Below, one piece after another: positions 22,681-36,249 of a stretch of DNA of 64,000 bases. Source of the stretch: Hyalella azteca. Lineage: Eukaryota; Arthropoda; Malacostraca; Amphipoda; Hyalellidae. The stretch is taken from positions 62,001 through 126,000 of the forward strand of contig NW_025946533.1 of NCBI RefSeq assembly GCF_000764305.2, read 5' to 3'. Below the pieces are notes generated by a model. It searched no databases. It was given only the letters and a program-made list of their open reading frames with translations, and was not told the DNA's origin. Numbering within the stretch: position 1 is the first letter of the stretch; every line of letters begins with the position of its first letter. The position numbers and the translations under genes were made by a program.

Positions 22681-25600
22681 ACCAATTGTATCTCTGTATC
22701 AAGTATGACCAATTGTATCTCTGATATGAGAGCAAATTTTGACTCTTAATATAAAAATGGAAGTTCATGGAGCAAACAAATTATCTAACAGTCGATAAAC
22801 AGTTGAACATTCTGTTTGGAATGCTTGATTGATTTCTAATCTATCAATTTACATTGAAAGCATTAAATACTAGAGTTTTAATTACAATAGATATGGACAA
22901 TACACGTTTAGCCAACAAGTTAAATATATATATTATATATATGGTAAATAAAAATCTTCATGCAAAATGGCTCACGACATCATTTGGTTTCTGTTTGTTG
23001 CTACGTTAACATATCGCACTCATTCAGCATATACCTGTTCTTCGTTATAGGCATAAAATATTTCCTGAAAAGTTCAACGATTAAAATATGAGCTTCTGCT
23101 AAAGTTTTTTCATCACTATGGCCATGCCATGGTTGAACTATATAACAATCATGGGTCATGCTTTTGCTTTTTTTTCAAATAATTAAATAACAAGATTGTA
23201 TTGAAATCAGAATCCTAATAACATAGAATTAGGTTAAAGGTAGACAGTTTTCCTTAATATAGCGGTTTCAGCGTTTATTAGGCCATAGGCCCGTCGCCTA
23301 TTCTTAACATTGCAGAACATTCACAGTTTATTGCGGGCTTGAACTCGCAACTCACTGTTTCCAATTTTCTGTGCTTAACCGCCCGGCCTCCTTGCCGATT
23401 CTGACCTGAAACTGGCGCACAGACCTGGGATCGAACCCGCACCTCTCTGCGCCAATCTTGGTACCCTGAACTTTAACCACTGGCCACAAATATTTTCAGG
23501 TTATATTTTCATAATTTCAAACTCTTTGATTGTTGTTAACTTACTGGCCAGGATATGATAATTTCTTCATTGGTGATTTCTATAAAATGCTCCATATTCA
23601 AACTTCTGAGCAGTCCTGTTTCCACATGTCAATATTGTTTCCACTGTTACCACCCGTCAACATGATCCAAAATACGCGTGCGATACGTGTTACCTCGTTT
23701 CCTACATACATTGAGTACATATTAAGCATGCGAAGATAACACAAAACTGAGTTATTTATAAAATCATTATAGAATAAAAATAGATCATCATCATGCTTAG
23801 AACAAATCACACGAAAGGATTCCGGCAAATTAAAAGCAATAATCACTTACTGATTCCGTTACATATGGAAGCAAATGTTGAATAAAATATTATTTTGAAA
23901 TTGAAGTTCTGAACCGGCAAGCGTTATTTAAAAGTCAAGCAAGAATTGGCAAAGGCTGTTTATGCGATAATCGCCGAGAGGGTTCGCATATGGAAACAAT
24001 AATTATGCAGCTGAGCTCCGATAACTAGCGGTTCTCACGCAACGACCAGGAGTGAATGATAACCTTTTAAACACGTCTTTTTGTTGCCGATAAGTTTAAT
24101 TGTTTAAATTTAAGAGGCAATCAATAAAAGATGGAGCGTCAATGCATGATCTCTATAAGGCCATGCAGAATAAAACTCAATGATCCTGGTCAATTGAAAA
24201 TTTCATAACATTAACGCTTTAAAAGCTATATTTTATGACCGCATTTAAAATATTGAGTTCAGTCTTGAAAATTTATGTGCATTGAGTGTGACATTTTCAG
24301 CCTGTCGAGTCAAATGAATGCGGATGGATTGCATAAATTTCCTTGTACAAAGATTAAAATTTACATTGAGTCACGGTATTGTTCTTATTTAAACGCAATC
24401 GCGAGGTCTGAGGTCCGTCCGGACGTTTCTATGTGAGCCAAATTTTAATCTATCAAATTATTGCATGCGCCTTTGCATGCGGCTTACAGGAGGCGATCGC
24501 TCATCAATTTATTTTAGGGGCTTGTAATACGATGCTAGTATAATGTGTCAGATACGATAATAAATGGATAATGAAAGCAGGTTGTATGTCACCATGATAA
24601 TCACGATGCAGTCAGGACGTTGATTTAATTTTCAGAAAAAAACGTCAAATAAATTTCATCAAAGTGATTTATTTTTACAAATTTAAAGTGATTTATTTTT
24701 TTGCAAATTTTAAACAAATTTAATATTAGAGCAACGTTGTATAGGTAACAGCATTTCAAAACTCTCCGTTAACATCAAGACGACGTTGTATGAATGGCGT
24801 TGCCTTAATTTTAATTTCAGTCCCCGTATTGTACATGATTCAAACAAACGTTGTTCAAACGGTGGCTGTTTCAACGTTGATTCAACCAGGCACTGTGTGC
24901 TGGGTGGCTGTTCAGTGTTCACTCCACGTTAATATGAGTGTTGCGAGTGTCTTTGTTATCATGCACACTTGCATTTCTTGTGCATTTCTTATTTTTCTGT
25001 ATTTAAGACTCTAAATGCTTTAATAGAAAAAATTTCAGATTAGATGATAAATAAATACCTATTCCGATTTAACTATTAAGGAAAAGATGTTGCCCACACC
25101 TCTCATACAATATGGTAACGGACAGGTTTCATTCATGCAATTGCATGCCAATCAATATAGAAACAAGTTCTATTATAATATTTTGTGATTATTAACACCG
25201 AATCGAAACTTCTCCGAACCCACCTGCGAACTAAGGACAAACTGTTAGGAACTTCCATGCTTTCGAGTTTGACACTAGGGCTGGGCCAGTGGCTATATAC
25301 GAGACGACTCGTGAAGAAAAATAGTTGTCATTTACTTCCAAGTAATAAACTTCACTAAGAAGTCATTCATTTTCAACATTGTTATTTGACTGTTCTTGTA
25401 AATATATACATATATATTTTTTCTGTAGTGATGGACGTAGAGAAAAGAATTGAGGGAGCATAGTTTAAAAATTCAAAAAGTGCAACGCAAGAAGTAGGTA
25501 CAGTGACGTAAAAAAACTATGTAGTATACCATAAGAGACCAATTCGAGGAAACGCATGAGATTTATTATGAATACTTTCTTTTATGTAGTAAAAAAGCAT

Positions 25601-28600
25601 CAGGTTAAGATTTTTGACATAATGTATTAGCATTCGAAATTGAGGAATCAATATGATCACTTGATTTCTTTTATAACAGAGTCATACTTTAATCATTTTT
25701 TTTTCAATTGCAAGGCATCGTGCGAACTTTGTAAGGGTGCCCATCAACAGGCGATGTGAACGTTAAATGGGGCAGGATTAGATGCATCAAGGTTAATTAG
25801 CAGTAAGTAATCTGCATTTAGGAGACAATGAAGATTCTTTTATTTGCACCATCGTATCATAAATTTGTGAGTTTTTGCCGGCCATGTCTTCGTTTTACCA
25901 AGATAATTCCTTAATTGATTTGGTCAGGCTAAAACTCTTGCATCTTATCGATAGAAATTTAAGAAATTATCTGAAAAAAACAGCCAGACGAGCTCATATC
26001 AGAATGAACAGCTGCAGATTATAGGTAAAAAATACGCACTGAGACTTGCCATGTATGCTTGAACTTTATATCTTAGAAAAATGCAAATTTAGTGCAATGT
26101 ATTGAACAAATCAATTGCCTGTACACGATTCCACTTACGTAATAACTCAAGGACGAGGACAATTGTTTCAAAAGGAAATGTTGACGAGGTCTTAAGAAAT
26201 AAAATAAAGCAATTAAATAAATAAATAAATAATAAAACAAAGACGAGGACAAGTTGGTGCAAGACGAGGACAATTATTTCTAAGTATCCGATAAGTAACC
26301 CGACAAGTAACCTATCTGGAAGTATTGACTATCACTATGGTACAATTCACAATAGATTTAATGCCTGAAATTCTTTAACGCATTAATAATTTTTGAAAAT
26401 CAATTTGAATTGCGTAAACAATTAGTAGAGCTGCCGTATTCAGTGTTCACATGACCGAGGAATAAAATTAAGCAGAGAAATACGAATTTAATCAAGATGT
26501 ATCAAGATTGCCTCGTATATATAACATAATTATTTCTGAATAATTATAATTATTTGTGAATAATCTATGAAATCCAAAGCCAAATATATAGATTGAATTT
26601 ATTTCCGTGAATATTTAATTTCAACTCATATGGACTCGGCGGGTCGGCGGGCAACCTAATTGAACTTATAGGAGGAATTAAGGCGGTCCACACAGCCTCC
26701 ACACAGCGTGGACAGCCTGCAAATAAGAAGAATGACTTATAGCAATGCGTCAGAGAAACAGGTTGACTAAACTTGAGTCGCAAAGCTCAGGTTTTATCAT
26801 AACCACGTCTTCCTTCCGCACTAGCCGCGAAAATGATGCCTCACCAGTGAAACATAAACTCCTTCCACTTCGAAAAAGTTGAAAAAATTGGCTTTACGTC
26901 GTCTGTATTAAAAAACCCCAATATGGGGTTTTCTCGTAATTTGACTGTAGGCTAATGCATTTTGATTCAAGACGCTCTGCAGGACCAAAATTATAGATAC
27001 ATTTACTTTTTTGTTGAATAAAAGAGGATCTATGTAAATTTCTCATAGTACACTTATACTTATGCCCAGAGGTAAATCTCAGTTCTAATAAAGATATAAC
27101 GCGATGGAAGAATGTATATATGCCCATCGGACATTACTCGTGAATGTTGAGTACGATTGGGCTACGGCTGGGCATAAGCTTCCACGAAAATCCGGTTTGC
27201 ATCGTTACATAACTCAAGTTATATACATGTGACCCGCTTTATCCTCAAGACAGCTTAAGGTGCTCATACAATTATTACGTGGCATTGTACATTGAAGCTC
27301 AGTTCAGACCGGTCCGGCCCCGGCACAGCCTATATTCTATATACTCTAAAGTCTATACTCTAACTCTATACACTCAGTTCGTGAGGTGCAAGCGTTCGGA
27401 CAGGTTGTATGAGGTCGCAGCGTGTGCATTCGTTGATGCGGACGCGGAAAGATGCTTTTATCATGTAGGTTATGATAGGTTTGAAGGTAGACATTCAAAA
27501 ATGTGCGAAAAACTTTGTAATATCGATTTGCTGGGCTATGTCTTTGAGTGCTGTTTATGCAGTGGCTGATAATATAAAGCAGTTTCCTTAGACTTGAGTT
27601 TAGTTGAAGGGTGCTTTGTGTATTGTGCAGCTGCGGCGAAAAGCGTCTTCAATAATTACATGTTATATACAGGTTTGTTTTAGTTACGCTTTCTATTGCG
27701 CATTTGATGCCATCTAAATTTGATTTCCACAAGCCCAAACGCTTGATATGTTTGTATTAATAATTTCGAGTGTAAAAATGAATATCCAAGCCCAGTAATT
27801 AGTATGACAACGTGGATGAGAACATGTGGGTGGTGTCGAGACGCTTTCGCGAGGAGCAAGATTGAAGATTTTCGATGTCGCACTTCAGTTCAGTGGCTTT
27901 CGAGTTTGAGTTCTGAAATCTGTGCCGGTGTTTTCTGAAGTTAAGTTCTCATTGTGTTCTCAACTGAACTCAGAAGTTTTGTATGAAATGAACTCATTAG
28001 AAACAGCAAACATATACAATATTTCTTACTATTTCCCGTAATTTTGTTGCGTTTATGAAATGGGGTTAAAAGTTCCTCAATTAGTTTGGGGACTCGTTAA
28101 TTCGATTCGAATTGTGTTCTAATCTTAAGAATTACTACGTAGTTGAAAAGCTTGGAATGATTATCCAGGCGTCATAATTCTTGCAAGAGTATGTAAGCGT
28201 TATGTGAATAGTGGAATTTAATGTCTCTGTCAGGAAAATACTGTGTGGGCTGCAAGACTTTTACGTGTGTAGTTTGGATGTCTTTCTACACTGTAAGTAA
28301 TTTTTAAGGTTGTACTCCTACTACTATATCACGGAGATTACCAAGACTCTTGCGTGGTCACAGGCTGCTTCTGGTAGCTGTGACTTCACGACAACATAGC
28401 TAACAAAAACTAAACTTAACCTGGTTAGTTGAATGGCTGTTTCATGGCTGTTTTTGAAATCAGTTAAAGCTAGTACATCAGTTAAGCTAGTTCAATAGCA
28501 CATTTCTTCCAATCGCATGCTAGTATTTCAAAATCGCAAAAATTTCTTTCGCGATGCGAATACATGTGACCTAAGGTACATACATTATGATAACAGTTAG

Positions 28601-29025
28601 GTATTGCATACTATTGTTCGTTCTCTGCATTTAGCGTTTTTGTAGTCCAATCTCCAATTAAGGAATGGGAATACAATTAGAAATAGAACCAATTAAGCAA
28701 AGGAGTGGTGCCCAAAACGAGCATTGGACGTCCATTGACATAACAGTCGAAATATTGCTTGTTGATAAAAGTCACATTTGAACGGAAAAATTATGTTTTC
28801 GTAGCCGTGGTGTGAGCGTCGTCGAGATCACTCAGTACTGCGCGTTGCTATCTCCTGCCCAGTGGGCAAAATCTTTTGAGGTCTAAAACTCATTAGCTCA
28901 ACTGGTGCGAATTGTGATAGTATTTTAATGCTACTACTGATACTTATACAGTTGTACCTACACTAAGATCTTATAGATGGTTTTGATAAGTGATTTAAAC
29001 AGTATTTTGGAATTGACTGATTGTT
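22681..29025. other. Long gene-free stretch
   Basis: AT-rich sequence with a SINE at 23270-23495, an (AAAT)n run near 26213-26236 and three GACGAGGACAA motifs at about 26150-26275. Open frames such as 27279-27569 have no recognisable domain. I see no supported gene. Confidence 0.45.
23270..23495 (-). mobile_element. Dimeric tRNA-derived SINE
   Basis: Two tRNA-like units follow each other on the minus strand. Unit 1 has TGGCCAGTGGTTAAAG (23471-23486) and GGGTTCGATCCC (23427-23438). Unit 2 has GGCCGGGCGGTTAAG (23374-23388) and GCGAGTTCAAGCCC (23335-23347). Unit 2 and its tail (GTTAAGAATMGGCGACRGG) recur near 59.0 kb. Confidence 0.7.
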
Positions 29026-29175
29026 AGCGCATTTTCTCAGTTATGGAAAAAATGCCCTGTTGTGCTCGCCATGTCAGTGCTTCTGTCCGTCTGTCTGTCC
29101 GTCCGTGACTTCACGTTTTCGTCGACGAGAAAATGCGCTCTCTGTCACTCACTGCAGTGAGTACTGAGTTATATA
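29026..29175 (+). mobile_element. Short TIR repeat with 16-bp palindrome, copy 1
   Basis: AGCGCATTTTCTC at 29026-29038 and its exact inverse at 29127-29139 enclose a TCCGTCYG-rich core. A perfect palindrome ACTCACTGCAGTGAGT follows at 29147-29162. The same arrangement occurs at about 58480-58630 (inverted) and 60612-60748. Confidence 0.8.
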
Positions 29176-32100
29176 TATATTTTTTGATTGTGCGTGTTTG
29201 ATTGTGATATCCAATTTAGGTTGTGACTCTCGGCACGGTATACACTATTTGAAAGGTACGTAAAGAATATAAATAGTACAAGGATTTGTGATTAATTTAT
29301 CATTGCAATTAAAGAGAGCAAACGGTATAAAAAATGCGTAATCAGCTGATTAACAACAAATCTTGTTTGGTGTTCGTTCTTGAATACAAGGCGGAACAAT
29401 GCTAAAACTATTCGAAAGTCTGATTTTCTTCATATGTTAGCTTAATCGATTGGAAGAATCAATTTATAACTCGCGTTTAGGCAACAAGTTCGTAAAAAGT
29501 TCAAATCGATCTATGATACGCCATAAAAGACCTGTACAACATAGCCATTAAAAGGCTTTAATAGGATAGCCATTAAAATGACCCCGTGTCATTTTATTTT
29601 TCTTTTCGGTTCCGATTCTTATGGACTACTCTGTACACTTTAATGAAGCAAATCACGATTTTGTTTATTTCTATCTAGAGTTTTGTTAAAACTTACGCAG
29701 GTTCTGTGGTTAGAATGTTTGAATCCCAAGTCATGTTAATTTTAACTGGTCTAAAGATTAATTTTAAGAGTTCTTTCGACCGCAAGTAAAGTATACTGTA
29801 ATCGGGCGCCCACACCCTTGCTCTTTAGGAGCAAGTTTTTTTCCTCAGGGGCAAGCTTTTTTTCGCTCTGTGGTTATTTAAACTATGGGTGGAGAAATGT
29901 CTGGATTTACGCCTGCTTTAATTCTTTAAAAATTTTCTGCTAAATTACGTAGTATGAATATTAACATATATAGGCTAAGTAACCTGAAAATTTAACTAAA
30001 AGTGCATAAATACTCGTACTACCTGATTATAATGTTTCTCATGTGTTAATTTTGTTATTAACCTTATGTGAACTCCAACAATACGAGTATTCGAAAAAAA
30101 TAATCTATAATTATGAAATTTATCTTTAAAACACATTCTTTCTACACTAAAGGTTCAAAATCGTAACGTGAAATATTTACACAATAATTAGATACTGGGG
30201 TTAATATTCTCTAAAAAGCATCGTAGAACTAAACGAAAAAAATTGATTAACAAATTGTTGAAAACATTTTTTGAATTTGCATCCAGTGGCCGGTATTTTG
30301 GGACTTACTCGTTAGCACATGAAGTATAACCTCGAATTGCTAATTAGCTTAGGCGAACACACTACTTCACTTTGTTTTAGTAAATGCAGGGTTCGTAAAT
30401 AAAAGTAATTTGTCCAAAATGCAACTTGACGTAAGTAAGGAATTTATTTGAAATAAAATATTTTCAAGGTCTTAAAAACCTTCCGAGTAAATTATGAAGC
30501 TTTACTAATCATATTATAACTCTTACCTATGTAATACTCAAAATTCCGAAAACGCAAATTTTCTGGTGGAGAATTATTGTGCCGACATTTGTTCATTCAA
30601 ATATTGCTTGGAGCTCAATTTCAAAATGAGATTGAGAATGACCCGAAGCTCCAAAAATGAGCGTGCGAGCAAAAGGCGGAAGGTTAAACGAGCATCCTTT
30701 TAATTTATATTTTTAAGTTATCTAAACCAAACCAAACCAAACGTTGCTTTAAAAAATAGCCATTAACTTTCTGAGCTGCAGTGGCCTTAGAGCAAATTGA
30801 TCATGCGCTCGGCATTACCAGCACTAGTTTTTCTGAACTTGATTGCGCTTGGCTGCTGTTGACTGACGTTAGTTTGACGGTATATAATGACCTGGAGATA
30901 AGGTGCATTGTTGGATCTAAGCCTTCAGTTGTTGCGTAAATGTCACTCGTTATAAACCTTCTATAAAAACATGGCAAGGCTTAAGAAAATTTCTCCCAAG
31001 TGTAGGTATTTGGCTAGGTGCTTGAATAGAACGTCATTTCGTATCTGTTTAGTGATAATGGCCTGTATGCGACTCGAAAAAAAATATCTGAGATATATTT
31101 TTAAATAAAATGCGAGCTAATAGGACATGACAATTTATTTTTCAATGAATACAGATACACAAGGTTTTATTTGGTGGTTCGTATCACTTCTTTACGCTCA
31201 ATGCAATGACAAAGAAAAGGACTTAAAGGAATATAATCAATAGATTATTGCGTAACAGCGTTCGAAAGCCTGCTCCAGAGTATTTTTTTACGACCGACGT
31301 GTTTGGTCAGAGGCGTTCACTTGCGACCTATAAGCTGAACTATAAAGAACCGTCGCCTGGTCGAAGTGAAACGGTAGAATTTATGGGTGCAAAAAATGCA
31401 GCAGCTGGTACACTCTGTTTCTGGTTTGTTTAAATTATTACTGCAGGTAAAAAATCATTGCTGATGTCGGCACTTAGACAACGTGGTCAATTACATTAAA
31501 AAAATTAGTTTTGATAATGCCGTGTCATGAAGGTATTATATCACTATAGAAGACATATATAGATATCACGAACGACCGTTGAAACAATGTTGAAGCGCGA
31601 GTAAACAGGATCAATGTCTTTGATCTGCTAGGGAATATAGGATTTGTGGATTTTTCGATTGCTTGCAGCTGATTTTACTTATGGCCTCTTCATCATTAGG
31701 ATAAGCTTTACATTCTAAACTATTTAATTCATATGATTAAGTGAAACTTCCTGCATTTAGTTGTAATAGGTATTACCTTTAGGAAAGGGCACCTAAATAA
31801 TTCGATTACTTAACTGCCGTAAATAATACTTTTATTTCAATTGAACGTTTCGAAAATATCGATCGCGTGATACAAATGCCACTCTACTGCTCTGAGAACT
31901 AAAAGATTATGAAAAATATGTTTTATCCCACTGTTTAACGAAAGTACCTGGTAATTATTCTCCAAAACAAGAAATTTTTTCAATGAGTGCATGCGAAACG
32001 CTGTTATAAAAAAGTTGTATACCGAACAACAAGGCTACTGAGAGCAACTCATGCATCATAGAAAGTATGCGTTTATACGTAGGCAAGGTTACCACCTTGA

Positions 32101-35100
32101 CGTCCGGTGGCTTGACGAATAAATTTTACTCATTCAATGACGGTTTCAAAGCTCGAAATTAGATATTATGAGATGTTCCATAGCGATTAGCATATTTTCA
32201 AGTTATTTTCGTCGGTTATGTCATAAAATGCGATTTTTATGCCAATTTTCTTATCATGAAATGCTATGTTTCACGCCAATTCTTATTGGTGTCGAAACTT
32301 GATTTTGACTTGGAAAATTCACCGCAGTAATTCTAAAAGCATAATTGTTATTGTGACACAAATCTATGTTTTCAAATTTTTCGCCCGATGGGAGCTTTGA
32401 CTGTCAACCTTGAATGAATTTTTAACGTCGTTGCGGAGGGACGAAAAGGTACACAATTGTATTTATCGTGTTACCGTATAACGAATTATATTGCACGAGA
32501 TACTTCTGCTTTATTTTTGTTTTAATAGTTAATAACTGCCAATCTCTAGCGGATATGTGGCATGAAAGATGTAAAAGACTTGGACGTTTGTTCACGTTTT
32601 TAGGATAAAATGCCTCCACTTATACTGGTGCGCACCCGAAAAATCGTCGTTTAGAATCTGAAATAAACGAGACCTTGACATCCATAGACGCTTCCTTCCA
32701 ACGATAATGCTCGATCATCACCGATAATTCGAATTAATTAACACAAATAATTATCTGTGCTTCAGCACAGGTGCGCTGCACACTATTTTTGTTCACTATT
32801 ATGGATGAAATTGTACAGTTTCCTAAAGTTGCCGACCATATTTAAGACTGAGGATTATATGGCCAAGAATTGCAAACGTGTATCGGCCTTTCTTCATCTA
32901 CGGTTAAGAGGATTAATTTAATACCAATTTGATATTTTTTGTGACCCATTGGTCACATTTATACGATTGATTGTTAATATACTGTAAATAACTTGTTATC
33001 ATAAACTAATTATAATCGAAAGAAACACCCTTACGTCAATAAGAAATAAGTAAGGAGGATTCATTGGTCTTGATCCTTGACTTGTATGGAGGCAGGTAGG
33101 TACGTAGCAGGAGACCTTGGGCCGCAGATGTAGCTCCTCGCCCAGGCGTAGGACAGCCTGACGCTTGCGTAAGCCTGGCTTTCCAATGCGGAACGCGTAG
33201 AGCCACAAGCGTCTACCAACAGAGCAGCCGTACGCGGAAGAAGTGGCGAGTGAAAGTCTAGTGACGCATGTCACGATGTACGTTTTCTTCGCTATCAAGT
33301 CTTTCGTTACTTGTAGACGAGTGTGAATATAGAGAAATAATTGATTGAACGTGATTTTTCAAGAGATATAAGATACACCCAAATTTATATGACGGAGTAA
33401 TCATTATACACAATAAAATGAAATTGTTTGGTAATTTTATATTATACGTCTTTATCGCTTTCTCGTGTTAAATATCCGTAGCGAGGATTATTGAGCAATG
33501 TTCATATTTGAACTGGAAAATTATAATGTTATAATTACCATATTGGATATTGTCATGTGTAGGTATTGCGAAAGCATCCGCAGAGGCTCGTGTGACAATT
33601 GCAATCTAGCGAATGATTTACTTTTTCTTTGACCTGAATGGCTGTTGATAGTCGACTAGCGCCATTAGTCTGACATGTTTTAATCAGCACATTTAGATAG
33701 TGCAGTGCGGCACCCTCAGACTGAAGCAGCCTTGACTCGGCACTTTTTAAATCACAGAATGAATAATGAAAATAACTTCTATGGCTTTCATTGTGGGGTT
33801 AGTGCAGACTGGAGGTACAATGCATTTGCCTACGTTTCGACCACACCACCTCATACCATACGTACGCAACTTCGCTAGCCTGATTTTTTTAACATTATAG
33901 AATACTTATTATAGAAACAGTTATTCCCTAAAGTAAATTTTCTAGAGCGCTGCGTTGACATCCATTTTGTAGTTAGTCCAGTACCCACGCCCAAGAACCA
34001 ACGGCGGAGAGGTAGCACGATTATCCCTATACAAAAATACCATATGTCCATAGGCGGTGGCCTCCTGCATGCCTAGAATGACTACACTCAACTGGGTAGC
34101 CTTGCAACCGTGTATCCAAGGCCAGGAGGAGTAACCCGAAGCTTCAATGACAGAATACCATGGAATTTGGCATTAAAAAAATAATGATGCAACAACCGAA
34201 TTTTTGGTTGAGGTCTAAGGAAATAAATAAGAAGTGTTAAGTGAAAACTATCGTTTCCTCACGCTATGTGCAAAGGTACAATTCATAGCTGAGCTGTATT
34301 TGTGAATGTGTGGCGTTTGTAACGCGCATTTTTGATGTAATTATTGTCATAGATGTTTTTTTATATTTCGATAAGAAAATGAATTTATTTCTCATAAGTT
34401 TCCTAATACGTTCTTGAAGAATATTTTGTTGATAATTAATTTTTTATTGAGAAATATACGCGGTTGTGGTTTTCAGCACAGCTTTGAATTCTTGTGATGC
34501 ACACGGGTTAAGATATCTTGACATTTGAAGATAATAGTTTGGTAAGGCGCTCCAGGCAAGTAAAAAATCTCTAGTACATATTAACGTTTACTTGAGCTCG
34601 AACCTATGTTCGTTCGCTAATTCTTGATCTTGTGTTGTGACTAAATCACATTGATAATAAATAAATGCTGAATTAAAGACTAGGTGAACAAGAGAAAAAA
34701 TCACAATGAGTGGCAGTGGTTATTGCAAGCAGCTCTAATTAACCACCAACCACCTTATCATTACTCAGCAATGAGTTGAATATCCAACGAATGGCATTAA
34801 AACATCCCTTAAAACAAATATTAGCTCCAGTGTGAACGTTTTCTTGCCGTCAAACTAAAATGGCGAGATCTTCAAGCTTCACCGTCAACCAAATTTTCAC
34901 TTGCAAAATTTATGTTATGTTAATTGTTATGTTATGTTTCAGCAATTGTTATGTTATGTTTCAATTGAAGTTGAAGTCTCGTGGCAAATTCAAAAAATAT
35001 TTTTACCTATTATTTTTTAGATTTTCTTATGGATAAGATAAATTTTAAAAATGTTATTATTGATGTACAAAAATTACTGATCTTTTAGCTGGATCTATTA

Positions 35101-36131
35101 CCGAATAGGTATAACCTCAAAACTTTGCTTGTATGGGTTACAAATTGCCGACCATATATTCACTATGTGTTAGCGAATAGCATGGTTTAGATAACTCAAC
35201 AAAGCTCCTGCTCGGCCTTCGAGTTTTTGCTTTCAAGTCACACATGTAACAAGCAGCCTAAACCCAGCATGACTGCGAAGTCTCCTTCGAACGCATCCAG
35301 TTGTGACGAGGATTCAGCAAGTTTCAGAAAGAATTTGCTCTTAAGAATTAGTTAGGAGAATTTCAATAAATAACATTTCTGTATTAATATTGACCTTCAC
35401 TGTACAAATTATTTTCCTGTTGTAGATTCATTTAAATTCTCTAAAGCAATTTACTGCTTATAATTTTCCTCAAATAATTGATTATTTGATGAACAAATTA
35501 TTGATGCTATAATTTTGCTTTCTGTATGCTGTTGGTATGCAATATTTTAGATATTCAACTAAGCCGATGGCGCACGTCATACGTGTTACGGTGTTAGATG
35601 ACGATTTAGTTCGCGAAATTTGTTGATTGTTTTAATTTTAAGTATCACTTTACAAAATTCATTTATTACGTTTTGATCACTTTTTTGTTTAAGTTATGAT
35701 AACAGCGTAGCCAAAATTACTCGTGAGGGCAAGACTTAAAGGATCGAATTTCATGATAAAAATAGGAAGAATGTAAAAGGGATGGATAACGTAGAGTTGA
35801 ATCTAATGGAAGTTTGACAGCAGCGATGAACTTGGAGTTAGTTCAAAGCTCAAATTGTCAATTTCAAAAACAATGAAACTTATTTAGTAATAGAATAAAA
35901 AACACGTGAAAATGCTTTTGCCCGGAGGAAAGCTTATGGGACAAAACTCAATATTTTTCGATATGCTTTCGTGTCACAATTATATTTATTACAATTTCAG
36001 TTAGACAATAATACTATGTACGTGAACGCCACCCTTAAAAGTCGATGCTTTCAGTTAACTTAACATGAATAACATTAATTCAAGTGTTCATTATGTTTGA
36101 TTAAATAACTAGTATTTTTTGCATTTTCCAG
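29176..36131. other. Gene-free stretch upstream of the Patched-related gene
   Basis: About 7 kb with no convincing exon. Small open frames (for example 31248-31433 and 32999-33298 on the minus strand) match nothing I recognise. ATGTTATGTT-type short repeats occur at about 34911-34971. Distal promoter or untranslated exons of the next gene could lie here. Confidence 0.4.
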
Positions 36132-36249
36132 GCATTTTGTTTATCAGCATAAAAATGAAATTCCTACTGGTGCACTACAGGAACATTTTTATCCAAAGTT
36201 TAAAATTCATGAATTAAGTTGTGCCAGCACGCGTGCAAAAGATCTCACG

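Noticed and set aside
27180..28000. Possible promoter and untranslated first exon (GC-richer block and TCAGT initiator-like sites)
   Set aside because: Nothing connects it to an exon; initiator-like pentamers are too common to support a call.
33000..33298. 99-codon minus-strand frame with GC-richer codons
   Set aside because: No family recognised, no convincing donor or acceptor pair and no partner exon.
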